This document shows positions 37,086 to 48,129 of a stretch of DNA of 64,000 bases, in pieces; position 1 is the first letter of the stretch, and every line of letters begins with the position of its first letter. The stretch is from Eutreptiella sp. 'Long Island Sound 2002' (lineage: Eukaryota; Euglenozoa; Euglenophyceae; Eutreptiales; Eutreptiaceae). The notes below the pieces were generated by a model, which was not told where the DNA came from, ran no database searches, and saw only the letters and a list, made by a program, of their open reading frames with translations. Location: positions 2,489,501 to 2,553,500 of the forward strand of contig OZ038388.1 of NCBI GenBank assembly GCA_964036045.1, written 5' to 3'. The position numbers and the translations under genes were made by a program.

Positions 37086-37690
37086 AGGTGGCTACATAAC
37101 CCCTGCCGCCTCGGGGGTCCCCACCGCTTCAGAGCGGGGGGCGGAATCAGAAGTGGCCCACAAGTGGGCAAGGTGGCTACATAACCCCTACCGCCTGGGG
37201 GGTCCCCTCCGCTTCAGAGCGGGGGGCAGCATCACAAGTGGCCCAGAGGTGGGCAAGGTGGCTACATAACCCCTGCCGCCTCAGGGGTCCCCTCCGCTTC
37301 AGAGCGGGGGGCAGAATCAGAAGTGGCCCACAAGTGGGCAAGGTGGCAACATAACCCCTGCCGCCTCGGGGGTCCCCACCGCTTAAGAGCGGGGGGCAGA
37401 ATCAGAAGTGGCCCAAAAGTGGGCAAGGTGGCTACATAACCCCTGCCGCCTGGGGGGTCTCCACCGCGTCAGAGCGGGGGGCAGAATCAGAAGTGGCCCA
37501 CAAGTGGTCAAGGTGGCGACACAACCCCTGCCGCATCGGGGGTCCCCACCGCTTCAGAGCGGGGGGCAGAATCAGAAGTGGCCCACAAGTGGGCAAGGTG
37601 GCTACATAACCCCTGCCGCCTGTGGGGTCCCCACCGCTTCAGAGCGGGGGGCAGAATCAGAAGTGGCCCAGAGGTGGGTCGATTGCCTAC
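37086..37690. repeat. 85-bp satellite, block 1 (7 units)
   Basis: The unit reads GGTGGCTACATAACCCCTGC, CGCCTCGGGGGTCCCCACCG, CTTCAGAGCGGGGGGCAGAA and TCAGAAGTGGCCCACAAGTG with period 84-86. The GGCTAC(A/G)TAACCCCTGC, TCGGGGGTCCCC and AATCAGAA motifs are shared with the 103-bp satellite at 18.8-33.3 kb, so the two are related. The unit contains hairpins (CCGCT...AGCGG, CCCACAAGTGGG). Confidence 0.93.
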
Positions 37691-37826
37691 ATGCAGGCAT
37701 TTTTAGTAAAATTGGTAATTCTTCCTTTGTGGTAAGGTCGTGTAATTTTTGAACTTTCGTGGAAAATCGTCACATCGTGTATTTTTTTTTTGCGGTAAGT
37801 CGTGTAATTTTTTTTTCCGCTGTAAG

Positions 37827-38345
37827 GTGGCTACATAACCCCTGCCGCCTCGGGGGTCCCCACCGCTTCAGAGCGGGGGGCGGAATCTGAAGTGGCCCAC
37901 AAGTGGGCAAGGTGGCTACATAACCCCTACCGCCTGGGGGGTCCCCTCCGCTTCAGAGCGGGGGGCAGCATCAGAAGTGGCCCAGAGGTGGGCAAGGTGG
38001 CTACATAACCCCTGCCGCCTCAGGGGTCCCCTCCGCTTCAGAGCGGGGGGCAGAATCAGAAGTGGCCCACAAGTGGGCAAGGTGGCAACATAACCCCTGC
38101 CGCCTGTGGGGTCCCCACCGCTTAAGAGCGGGGGGCAGAATCAGAAGTGGCCCAAAAGTAGGCAAGGTGGCTACATAACCCCTGCCGCCTCGGGGGTCTC
38201 CACCGCGTCAGAGCAGGGGGCAGAATCAGAAGTGGCCCACAAGTGGTCAAGGTGGCGACACAACCCCTGCCGCATCGGGGGTCCCCACCGCTTCAGAGCG
38301 GGGGGCAGAATCAGAAGTGGCCCAGAGGTGGGCCGATTGCCTACA
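37827..38345. repeat. 85-bp satellite, block 2 (6 units)
   Basis: A near-copy of block 1 at an offset of about 740 bp. The flanking T-rich sequence was duplicated together with it: GCAGGCATTTTTAGTAAAAT is identical after both blocks. Confidence 0.92.
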
Positions 38346-38515
38346 GGCAGGCATTTTTAGTAAAATTGGTAATTCTTCCTTTGTGGTAAGGTCCTGTAAT
38401 TTTTGAACTTTCGTGGTAAACGCGTGTAGGAAAAAATTATCACATCGTGTATTTTTTTTTGCGGTAAGTCGTGTAATTTTTTTTTCCGCTGTAAATGCGC
38501 GTAACAAAAAATCCG
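38345..38515. repeat. T-rich GCGGTAAGTCGTGTAA repeats
   Basis: Tandem variants of CGCTGTAAATGCGTGTAAC / TCACATCGTGTATTTTTTTT / GCGGTAAGTCGTGTAATTTT continue directly into the palindrome. Confidence 0.8.
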
Positions 38516-38700
38516 TCACGTCGTGTAATTTTTTTTTTCGCTGCAAATGCGTGTAACAAAAAAACCGTCACGTCGTGTAATTTTTTTTTGCGGTAAGTCG
38601 TGTAAGCCGGCTTACACAACTTACAGCAAAAAAAAATAATTACACGACGTGACGGTTTTTTTGTTACGCGCATTTACAGCGGGAAAAAAAAATTACGCGA
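38516..38700. repeat. Near-perfect palindrome of about 185 bp
   Basis: The centre is GTAAGCC|GGCTTAC between 38608 and 38609. Both arms carry, in mirror order, GTGTAA, a T/A tract, TCACGTCGTGTAAT with its partner ATTACACGACGTGA, CGGTTTTTTTGTTAC and (A)TTTACAGCG. The arms are about 90 bp with few mismatches, so it could form a long hairpin or cruciform. Confidence 0.85.
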
Positions 38701-39018
38701 ATTACAACATACACAGAACCAAGATTGGGGAACAACGTAGTTGTCTATCCACCACTTTCACTTCTGCCCCACTTGCCCCATGACATCTATATGCCAGACC
38801 GGGTGATGCATTGGGGCTTCCACAGTTCAACCGACACCTCCTCTGGCGTATGTGGATTCCCCCTTTGGTGCTGTGCACTGTGATAGATCTCGATGTTTTG
38901 ACTGCCTTTCATTGGTTGACTGCTGGTGTCCTTGGACCTTAGCCGCGGGCTCTCTGGGCCAAGTGATCTTCTTGCTCCTGGGGTTTCCTGACAACTGCAC
39001 ATCTTCTCGCCGCCTTGC

Positions 39019-39252
39019 TCACATACATATGGGGCTAGTGCCTTTGCCCCACTCACGGGGTGCGCAACACCAGTGTCCACACCCACCATGACAGGGATGA
39101 AAAAACCATTGGTGTTGATTGGACTCCGTCATTCTATATTCACGACAAGGGTGTGCCCCACAAGCATCACAAATGGCAAATATGAGGGAACTATGGTGCA
39201 TTGTACAGAAAGAGCCAGTACGAGACGATTGTAAGCACAGCACCTGAGCCAA
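39019..39252 (-). CDS. Cys/His-rich fragment
   Basis: The frame reads FAICDACGAHPCREYRM, then QWFFHPCHGGCGHWCC. The dense Cys/His spacing suggests zinc binding. It ends near 39019 without a recognised neighbour domain. It may be an exon of a transposase-like gene similar in style to the Cys-rich segment at 12740. The family is not recognised. Confidence 0.3.
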   Translation of the reverse strand: MAQVLCLQSSRTGSFCTMHHSSLIFAICDACGAHPCREYRMTESNQHQWFFHPCHGGCGHWCCAPREWGKGTSPICM

Positions 39253-39559
39253 ATCGTACTTTAGAGATGGGACCAGACATGGGTATTATTGCTGCTGTTG
39301 GTGGAGCTCATGCTTAAACTGGATCCCAGTGGTCGTCCTTGATCCCAATGCCTGGTTGTGCTTCATGACTTTGGGTCTGATGGCCTCCGGAAGAGGACTT
39401 CCCGCAACTTCTCCTCTTGACACTGCTAGTGCTGCCAGTGGAATTGATTTCCGTGGGCGCCGAAAATGATACAAACCAAAAAATGATGTCGATGGGGGAG
39501 GTGGCAAAAATGCAGAGGTGCTTGAAAAGGAAGCGGGCCCCACTTGCATACCTAGGGGC

Positions 39560-42500
39560 CACTTTGCTGTATTGACTCATTGTTTTCCGTTTTTGCGCTT
39601 TCTTGCGGTCCATTTTTTGGGCCCCTCGTGCATTGCATTTCATTCACACTGCCCAGGAAAATCGCCACATGCCTTTGGTTTGAATTTTGAATTCCCATAT
39701 ATGCTAGTCAGCCTGTGGTTTGGCAGCTTTGGTGCACTGTTAAGCATGGGGAACCACCAAAACTAAAAAACAGGGGGGGGACAAGGGGCATGGCATGCTA
39801 GGAAAGAAACCGGAGAGTCCAGAGGATTTTCCCAAGCACAGCTTGCGGTAATGGAGTTGTAGTTGTCAAACTGGGTGAATACTTGAATGGTCTAACTTGT
39901 TTTTACTGTAAGGGGTAGTCAGGTTTGCTAAGGCAGGCTAGCAGAGGACCCAAACTGGTCAGTTTTTTATGGAATCTGGTAATTTTTGTGGTACTTTTCG
40001 TCTTGCCTTCCCAATTACCTGATGCACCTGATGCAACTGCAGAGATTCTTGTTGAACCACAAGAACTGGAGGAACTGACAGAGAGTAGGGTTGTATTTGT
40101 GTGCCAGCGACTATCGCTTACACTGCTACCTGTAGAACTGCATAGGACGTGCGCCTCAGAGGCTTAATTCAAGAACATGCAAATCTGTCGAACAACAATT
40201 AAGGTGTGTGGCGATGCCATCAATGCCCCCTGTTTTCCAGTTGCTAGTGATGGGTGTCTAAGTGCGTTGCAGCCAGACCAACACAGGTTGGTAGAACCTT
40301 GGGAATGGAATGGTGCAACCAAGCACGGCGGCTCTTTACACCACATTGCAAGCCAGAAGAGCCTTTGGCTGCAGAGTTCCACAGTTAACCCCGAAACCTC
40401 GGTATGTTAATGTGTTCAGGCAATCATCGCGAAAAGTCAAACTTCGGTAGAGTTTTGTGGCAACCTATCCCCGCCGTGACCACTGGAATATGTACGGTCA
40501 ACGACACACATGGCATGTGGATACCTGATGCGCTGTGCTGCACAGCATCAACTTCAACTTGAATTACCCCACCACCACTTTGTTGGTAAAGCGGCAGAGA
40601 GCAGCACACAATCCACAATGAGATAGCGCTGCACATTTCTGCTCACCACACATGGGGGAGGTTCGAAGTCATAGAGAAAACTTGGGCCCGTCCGGGCCTT
40701 TCTCCAGCCGCCCCGCTGAAGTGGGCAGACACAGCAAGCGTATCCCTTCAACTCACAGCAGTGATATCGAGGGGCAGAGAAACACAGTCCTCACACCCAC
40801 AGTGCAGAGTCAGGAGCCTATACAAAGAAACGGCGAAATTGTGGTCGCCACCACGAACCCACCCGCGCCAATGCCCCAAATGGGGGAGCGGATGTTTGCC
40901 GGGATGTCCGAAGGCTTGTCAGCAAGCAAAAGCACAAGAGAAGACTGCTCAGTGGACCCGAGGCGGCCGAGCGCGATGAGTGTGCAGCTCATCCACCGGG
41001 ACGGCCCAGGAAAGGCAGGAAACGCCGGAAGAGGAGACGTTTGGACGCGGAGAATTGTCTGGGAAAATCTCGTTTCCCAAATGAGTACTGCAATCGGTTG
41101 CACAACGGTTTTCGGTGGGGGGGATTGCCAGGGTTCAGCGGCACGTCCCTCCGAGTGCGGAATGCGGGCTCCCCCTGCTAGACGCCCTGACGATCGAGTC
41201 GTGTAGCGCCCGCTGGGGGCTGGATCAGCCCCGGCGGCACTGCCCGAGCGGAACCTGCGACGGCGGCGTTGGTGGGGCGGCCCGTTGAGAGCCCATGAAC
41301 CCATGTCCCTATGACCCTGTCGAAGAGGCGGTACCGGTTCTGGGGGATGAAGTCCCTCTGGTGGTCCAGGCGGGTGCAGCGCCGCCTCTTCGCCCACGTT
41401 GTGTCTGGTCCGCTGCCGAGGCAGGAGCCGCTGCGCGGAGATCCCATTCCCGCCGCTGGCCACACTACCATCCGTGGCCTCTTCGGCCGCCCCCCGTCGT
41501 CGACTGTGTTGCTGGAGTTGAGGAGTATTTGCATCGACGAGCGACAATTGCATTGATGGAACGGCCGTCACCACCACCATGACCAGCAAGGCCGTGTCCG
41601 TTAGCGGGCAAGGAGGCCCGAGCGACGGTGATGATGGTGGCGACACACGCAGGCGACCGTCCGGACATTGCGAGGGGGGGCGGTGCAGATCCGTGCCTGT
41701 AGCGGGCGATCCCGCCGTCAACCAGCCGGAGGTGGAGAAGGCGAAGCCAAAACCGAAGCCATGGTCTCCTGCGCCACAACGACCGTGCGGGAGGTGACCC
41801 AGGGGGGCGATGGTCAGGACGCAGACGGACACAATCCCCCCTCGACGCCCTGACAGGGAAGAGGCGGACGACCGACAGCGTGTCGGCCGAGGACGTGGGA
41901 GGCGTGGGAGACGCGGAGAGGAGGAGACGGATGGCAGCGGCCGTACGCTGTAGGGGGAGGTCTGGAGGAGGCGGCCGCGCCGGCATCATCCGTCGGCGGC
42001 GGGAGGGCCGCCAAGGCGAGTCCCGCGCAGGCGATCAGCGAGAGCAAGTCCGACTGGACTCCGGCCGCGGTGTTTGTCATGTTTGAGAGGCCTTGAGCAG
42101 TCGTTGGCCTGCAGACCCTCGGCAAAGTGTGCCTGGGGCTCGGACCTTGGACTTACGGGGAGGAAGCACCCCCGTATTGCAACGAGGGTGGGTGTGTCAC
42201 GTTGGGGGGCAGGGATGGATATAAGGGGGGGGATGAATCCCCCTCCCCCCCCCCATAGCCCCGTATCGTGACAAAGCGTCACGATATCCGTCCCTCCCCC
42301 CCCACTCATGGATGCACCCAACATTGACCAGTCAGCGGATTTACCACAACAATTCACGGGACACCGACGGTGATGAGTCCGGAGGTCCAGATGCGCAACC
42401 AGAGTCAGACAGGCTTGTCGCCCGAGGACCAGTGGCTGGATGAGCGGGGGATGTCCAATGGCCCTAAGACCCGTGAATGACATCCTTCGACTGCAACAAT

Positions 42501-42670
42501 CCCGTGGAGCCTGAGGCTGAGGCGGAGCGAACGGGGTCCAGTCGTTGCGGATTAGACCGAATGGCCGGCAAATGCGGGATCGCTGGTCCTCCTCCTCCGC
42601 CTCCCCCGTCCCTCGCACTCAGTTTGGGGTCTTGTGCGCCGTGGGCAAAGAGTACTGAACACAAACAGTG
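39560..42670. other. No gene recognised; GC rises sharply from about 40.8 kb
   Basis: Long open frames exist on the minus strand (40810-41832, 341 codons; 41178-41534; 41986-42618), but they overlap one another and are rich in Pro, Gly, Arg and Ser, as expected by chance in GC-rich DNA. The most protein-like piece is FIPQNRYRLFDRVIG at 41178-41534. No motif supports a call. Confidence 0.4.
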
Positions 42671-42680
42671 CGACGGAGGA

Positions 42681-44583
42681 TCACTTCGCCATCATCGCCT
42701 CCCGCCACGCCGCCTCCCGGGCCTCAACGAATCGCCCCAGCGCCTCGAGCGCCGCCGGGACGGTCTCCTCCCCGAACCCGACGCGGAAGTAGTCGTCCTC
42801 CGCCGCGACCTCCCCGTCGCCGGCGAAGCAGTACGCCGGCTTGATCGCGATCCCCTCGGAGGCGAGCGCCTCCCCCAGCGCGGCCGACGTCATCGGCCCT
42901 AAGAACCGCAGCGCCGCGATAGCCCCGGCCCGGGGGGGCACCCACGTGAACAGGTCCCCGTGCCGCGCCATGAAGGCCTCCAGCAGCCCCTTGTTCCGCC
43001 GCGCGATCGCCAGATTCCTCTGGAGAATGACGTCGCTGGCTCGCAGCACCATCAGCGCCTGCAACTCGCTGGACCGCGCGGGGCACGCCGTGCCGAAGTA
43101 CTGCGCGTCGGCGACGGCGTCGATGAGGTCCCGGTCCCGCGACGCCACCCACCCCACGGTCACACCACACGCCCCCCACGGCTTGGACAGCGTGACAACG
43201 CTGATGCCCCGGGAGTACGCGGTGGCCATGGCGGGGAGGCGGTCGGAGGGGTCGTGCTCCAGCATCCGGTACACCTTGTGGGCGAGGGATGGGGAGGAAG
43301 GAGGCAAGCGAGGCAAGAGGAAGTCTACGGCAGACAGAGAGCCGAGAGGGAAGGTGACGCAAAAACACAGCAGAAAGGACGTGGGCAGGAGGAAGGCGAG
43401 GTGGGTTGAGGGTGCCCGGGAGATCTCCGGACGCCAGCGTAACGATATCTTTTATCCCTCGCAGCGTCCCTTCTGGCTCGCGGGGTCACCGACGCACCCC
43501 AGCGCCAAGGACACCCGTGCGTTCCTGCTTATGAGGCTCGAGCTGGGTACCGCTACTTCAGGCGTCATGATGGCTGAGCTACGCGACCCATGCGGGCAAA
43601 AAAAGGAGGGGGCAGATGCAGAGGCACGCAACGAAAGTTGAGGCACGAAAGCAAGGCGAGCACAGGGGGGGCAGCCGGGACTGGGTGGCTCCAGATGGCA
43701 AGCGCAGAGACGGCACGACAAAGGGAGCATATGTGCCCTCCCCCTTGAACCGTCCAAGGGGGAGCGGTCACCAAGTGACGCGCGCTACGCACGAGAACCC
43801 AAACCTTTTCACGACAATTGGGGCAAGTGCGCCCCCTCCCCCACCCCCGTGGGGAGACTGTTCGGGGGCGGGCGGGAGGGGGGGGGGGGCGAAAAGGAGG
43901 GGGCAAAGGGAAGGAGGAACGGCAGTCAAAGGGCGGGAAGGGAGCAAGGTGGCGGATCGGAGGACCTCGTCGGACAGGATGTGGAGGCCGTGCCGGTCGG
44001 CCAGATCGATGAGGTCGGCCTGCTGCTCCCGGGACATGAGCGTCCCCGACGGATTGTGCGGCATGTTGATCCAGATCGCTCGGGTGTTCGGCCCGATCGC
44101 CGCTGCGACCTCGTCGAGCCGGACGCCCCACCCGTCCGACGCCCGGAGGGGAAGGGTGGTGACCCTCCCCCCCGCGAGGAGGGGGGCCTGGACGACGGAC
44201 TGGTACCCGGGGCCGAAGGTGATGCAGTGCCCCCCGCCGCCCACAAGGGCCTGGGCCACCGTCTGGAGGGCGACCTGGGCCCCGGGGAACACCAGGACGT
44301 CACGGCCCCCCATCCCGTGGCCGTAGTGCCGGGCGATCTCCTCCCTCAGATCGTCCGACCCGCCGTTGGGGGTGTACCCCAGGCTGTGGGACAGGTACTC
44401 CTCGACCAGCCCGACGTCGCCCCTCTCCCGCGTGAGGCGCAGCAGGTCGGCGCAGGTAAGCGGGTTGGCGAAGCTGTTGGACAGGCTGTGCCGGAGGCCG
44501 CCCGACGAGGCGCGGGTGACCCGCTTGTGCCTCTTGCTCCACGGCGTGGGGACTCGGCCGCTGCTGGGGGCGGGGGCTGGCAT
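42681..44583 (-). CDS. Class I/II PLP-dependent aminotransferase, two exons, complete
   Basis: Exon 1 runs 44583-43966 and exon 2 runs 43274-42681 (TGA). The 691-bp intron starts GTCC and ends AAG; the join is phase 0 and restores the family motif SDEVYR. The 403-residue product is the usual family length. Visible residues: HNPSG (N177 beside the PLP ring), SDE-VYR (D205 to the pyridine nitrogen, Y208), TLSKPWG (K237, Schiff-base lysine), and YFRVGFG (R370, substrate carboxylate). It should transfer amino groups through PLP in the cytosol or an organelle. The overall style (NSFANPLTCADLL, SLGYTPNGGSDDLREEIA) recalls the capreomycidine-synthase-like branch of fold-type I enzymes, but substrate cannot be read. 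Upstream sequence stays open for about 20 codons (Arg-rich), so an N-terminal extension is possible. Confidence 0.9.
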
Positions 44584-44589
44584 CAGGTC

Positions 44590-46580
44590 ATAGGTCCGTC
44601 TGCCCGAGCTCCGGCGTCTATCGTAGGCACCGAAAGTGCGTCCTTCGGTCTTTCAGCCAAAGTGGGAAGGTTCGGTCAAAGTCAGCGTGCGGTCCGTGCG
44701 TGGAACCACGGTCGCAATCGAGCACAGCGATGATGACAGCAAAACAACGGGAAAAGGAAGCAACTGTGGGCAGCAGCACTGGAACAAAATCACTCTGCAG
44801 AGTCAAAGGCACAGCTGTGTTTGGCGTGTTCTTTGTTCGCTGCGTGCACGAGTAGAGCGTTTCAATGCAGGGAGCCTGCAGAAGAACGGGAACACAACAC
44901 AAAGGTCGGTGTCAACAGTGTTGCATGCGTGCACCTCAGACCACCACTTGGCAAAAATAACCATGACACTGCAAAACATCTGAACCTGAAGCTGTGCCAT
45001 GCTTTCCAAGTACCAAGCTTGAGCCTGGCATTCTCACTTCCGTACTCACCGAAGCATTGAAGCGCTCGCACAGCACATCCTTTCCTTCACCAATGCATCA
45101 GTGGTTCGCGAGCCTGGCTATTTAGGGACTTGTTACCAATTTTGGGAAGAAAATGGAAGACAAGTGGTCTCAGTGGTGGAATCTTGCTCATTGCATCCTC
45201 TGCGCCAGCCCAGGGGGTGGGGATTCTGCAGGGAAACTCCCATACTTCCAAATGGTGCAGATTGTCGCCCACGTTTATTGAGTGTGGGCGTGGAATTTTC
45301 CCCATGCGGTATTTTTTTTGTTACTTTGTACAGGGGTGGCGGTCTTTGTGTGTGCTCTAAAGGTACAATGGAAATGGATATGTTGAAATGACACAACAAA
45401 ATAAAAAGATATGCTGATAAATTGCACAATATGCGAGTAATGTGGGTGTATGGGTGGGTGCTGGTCCAGTGCACTGGTGCCAAGGGCTCAATCTGCAGTG
45501 TGCACAGTATTTTTTGTCATGGGTACGTATAGGTTGCAACAACTGTGCACCCAGTGCCCAAGCAGTGCACACGCAGTGCACAAGCAGTGCAAAGGCAGCC
45601 CCCTGGTGTCCGGGACAGTAAATGGATTTCTTTCTGGGACATACAAAACCTGGACGCCAGCCTATGCAACCAATTGCATATGAAGGCTGGACGGCGCTGA
45701 GACCCCAGAATGAAATTTTCTGCCACACAACTGGTGCACATGCTTTTTCAGAGTGAACGACGAAAAAAAAGGCTTCAAAGGCTGCCAACATCCTTGAAGT
45801 CAGAGTCAGAGTTGATGCATTAATAATGCCAGCACAATCTGCACATTCAGGGTATTGTGTGACTAGTGGGGGGGGGGTTCAAAAGCGGGGTGTCGTTTTT
45901 TTGGTGTACTTGATGGTCCTTGAGCAGATTTGAAAAAAGTCATTTTCTACCCGTCTTTGACCCATTTTCACTCCTGAAATGCGCCACTTTCAAACTATTT
46001 TGGTGATTTGCCTGGTGCAAATGGGCCAAAAAGGGGTGTTCTTATTTCAAGAACAAATTTTGTATCACTCCAGGTGGTTCCCACCCTAAATGAGGGGTTC
46101 CCGGTCACTTTTTCGGGAAAAAAAAATCGGTTTTGACCCCTGGGTGAACCCTGGTAACCTCACCTGAGCACGCACACAGTCTACCATTCCCCGGCACCAA
46201 TGGCCCATTGAAGGGCAATTGTGGCCTTTGTGGGAACAAATAAGGTCACAATTTGGGTACTCACGCTCCAAAAACACCATTTCTGGTGTCTTAGAAGCTC
46301 TTGACCAGTTTTGACCAAATTTCAATGCCGAATGGGCCTTTTTCAACAGGCATTGCGTGCCTTCACAAGGACACAAAGGGACCAAAAGTGGCCATTGATG
46401 ACCTAAAAGTGCTATTTCTTCAGGCCTTTGACAGAAGCCCCTTCCCCTTTCAAGAACCCCCCCTCTCCGGGGTTTGGGGGGCTCCAACGGACACCCCCCC
46501 GCCCCCCTCCTGGAGCAATTTTCCAACCGCCCTTGCAATATTCCTCTTGATCCTCATTCCCTGATGGTTCCTCCACAACT
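44590..46580. other. No gene recognised
   Basis: Open frames on both strands lack motifs. An 11-bp repeat (AAGCAGTGCAC variants) is seen at 45555-45600. Around 45900-46450 the text repeats phrases such as TTTGACC and CCATTTC. Nothing supports a gene. Confidence 0.4.
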
Positions 46581-46584
46581 GCAA

Positions 46585-46735
46585 CCCATTGCCACAAGCT
46601 GCCACCCACATTGCCAACCATTGCAACTGACGTTGCCACCCGTCGCCACCCACATTGCCACACGTTGTCACCCACGTTGCCACACATTGCCACAAACATT
46701 GCCACCCTTTGCCACCTTTTGCCACCTACCACCAA
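46585..46735. repeat. Degenerate 11-12 bp tandem repeat (CATTGCCACCCA)
   Basis: Variants of ACGTTGCCACCC / ACATTGCCACA recur about twelve times. Confidence 0.75.
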
Positions 46736-46849
46736 AGGATTAATTTGAGGGGTTTTTTTTTGGGAGGGCTATAATTAGGGGGCGGGGATTTGGAACTGGT
46801 CCTTAGAAATGAAGGGGAAAATTGGTATAAGGTCCCTTGCTGTTGCTTC

Positions 46850-47130
46850 CTGGTGGATGGCTGCTATTTCCTTGTGGCCTCTGGATGGCTGCTGTTATTT
46901 CCTGGTGGCCTCTGGATGGCTGCTATTATTTCGTGATGGCCTCTGGATGGCTGCTGATATTTCCTGATGGGCTCTGGATGGTTGCTGATATTTCTTGATG
47001 GCCTGTGGATGGTTGCTGTTATTTCCTGATGGCCTCTGGATGGCTGCTAATATATCTTGGTGGGCTCTGGATGGTTGCTGTTCTTTCCTGGTGGCCTCTA
47101 GATGGCTACTGATATTTCCTGATGGGCTGT
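46850..47130. repeat. 33-bp minisatellite
   Basis: A unit close to TTTCCTGATGGCCTCTGGAT then GGCTGCTGATA is repeated about eight to nine times. Because the period is a multiple of three, the minus strand reads an 11-residue repeat (variants of HQEISAAIQRP). Coding is not otherwise supported. Confidence 0.85.
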
Positions 47131-47667
47131 CAGTGGTTCCAATCTTTTTTGTCAACTCGTGGCGTTTAGCCCATTTTCAGGCCCAGTCTTTGGTGAATTC
47201 CGGTCGTTCATGTTCCTCTTGAGTAGGTCGTGTGGCCTGAATAGTTTCGTCAGCTAAGATGACAATCAACTCCCAGTCAATAGACACACCCTTTGACCCA
47301 CGGGGGGGGGGGGGGTACCATCGGGCCATACGCCGACTCCCTCCCACTTTCCAGCCAATTTCAGGGCAGGGGGGGGGCTGGGTCTGGGGCCGGCTGAAGG
47401 GGAGGGGGGCACCCGGACCCCAACATGGCTTAAAATGACCCCCTCATCGCGCTAGAGTTTTTTTGCGGTATGTATGTTGGCCAAAAATTTTTGCGATAGG
47501 GGGGGGGGGGGGCATGGTAGGTGGTACCTGTGTTTAAAGGCATAGCACCCCCGAGTCAATTCCCGGCCACTGTTGCCAGTGGCGTCCCACCCAGGCCGAA
47601 CCATGCATGTTGTGAAGAAGGAGTTCATGTATGTTTCGAAACCCTTTGGAGGAGAGGGGGGGGGGGG

Positions 47668-47800
47668 CTTGTTCAAAAGTGGAAAGGGGACAAAATCAGA
47701 ATTGGCTACCGCAACCCTGCCTTCGTGGGGCCCAAAAGTGGGCGGAAATGCTACGTCACCCCTGCTTTCTCGGGGATCCCCAACAAAGGGGACAAAATCA
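47668..47800. repeat. Solo unit of the 103-bp satellite
   Basis: It reads GGGGACAAAATCAGAATTGG, CTTCGTGGGGCCC, AAAAGTGGGCGGAAATGC, TACGTCACCCCTGC, TTTCTCGGGGATCCCC and GGGGACAAAATCA: one complete dimer unit plus the start of the next, more than 14 kb away from the array. Confidence 0.9.
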
Positions 47801-47804
47801 AAGT

Positions 47805-47955
47805 ACAAAAAAAAAACAAAAAAAAAACAAAAACAAAAAGTTTACCGCGGCGGAACTGAACCTGCACAGAGTCCTGCAGACTGCCTCCGGTGGGGCTTGA
47901 ACCCAGGACTCTCCAGTTGTAGAGGCACTGCTTTACTCACTAGGGTATGTGCCAT
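47805..47955 (-). mobile_element. tRNA-derived SINE
   Basis: On the minus strand the head (47955 to about 47884) has a box-A-like CCTAGTGAGTAAAGC and a box-B-like GGGTTCAAGCC at normal spacing, but no proper anticodon loop, so it is not a functional tRNA. A short body of about 50 bp follows (AGTCTGCAGGACTCTGTGCA), then a T-rich tail (TTTTTGTTTTTGTTTTTTTT). Head-body-tail structure is that of a SINE transcribed by RNA polymerase III (family knowledge). Confidence 0.6.
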
Positions 47956-48129
47956 CTCTGACACAACTCTGCACAGGGGTGGTATTGATATATGGTCCAA
48001 TTTGGTTTTCATCCATTATTGGGTTCTCCTCAAAAAACTGAGTATTTTGAGTATAGACACATGGGGTGAAAACCCATTTTTTCACCCTCTACTAGTTCAA
48101 GCAAATTTTCCTTAGGGCGCCTTTGGTGC

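Noticed and set aside
18790-38345. CRISPR array
   Set aside because: Units are contiguous 103-bp or 85-bp repeats with no unique spacers, and the context is eukaryotic.
40810-41832. Large minus-strand open frame in GC-rich DNA
   Set aside because: Overlaps other equally long frames, composition is that expected by chance, no motif.
43849-44733. 294-codon plus-strand frame
   Set aside because: Antisense shadow of aminotransferase exon 1.
47884-47955. Functional tRNA gene
   Set aside because: Box A and B are present but the anticodon stem-loop and acceptor stem do not form.
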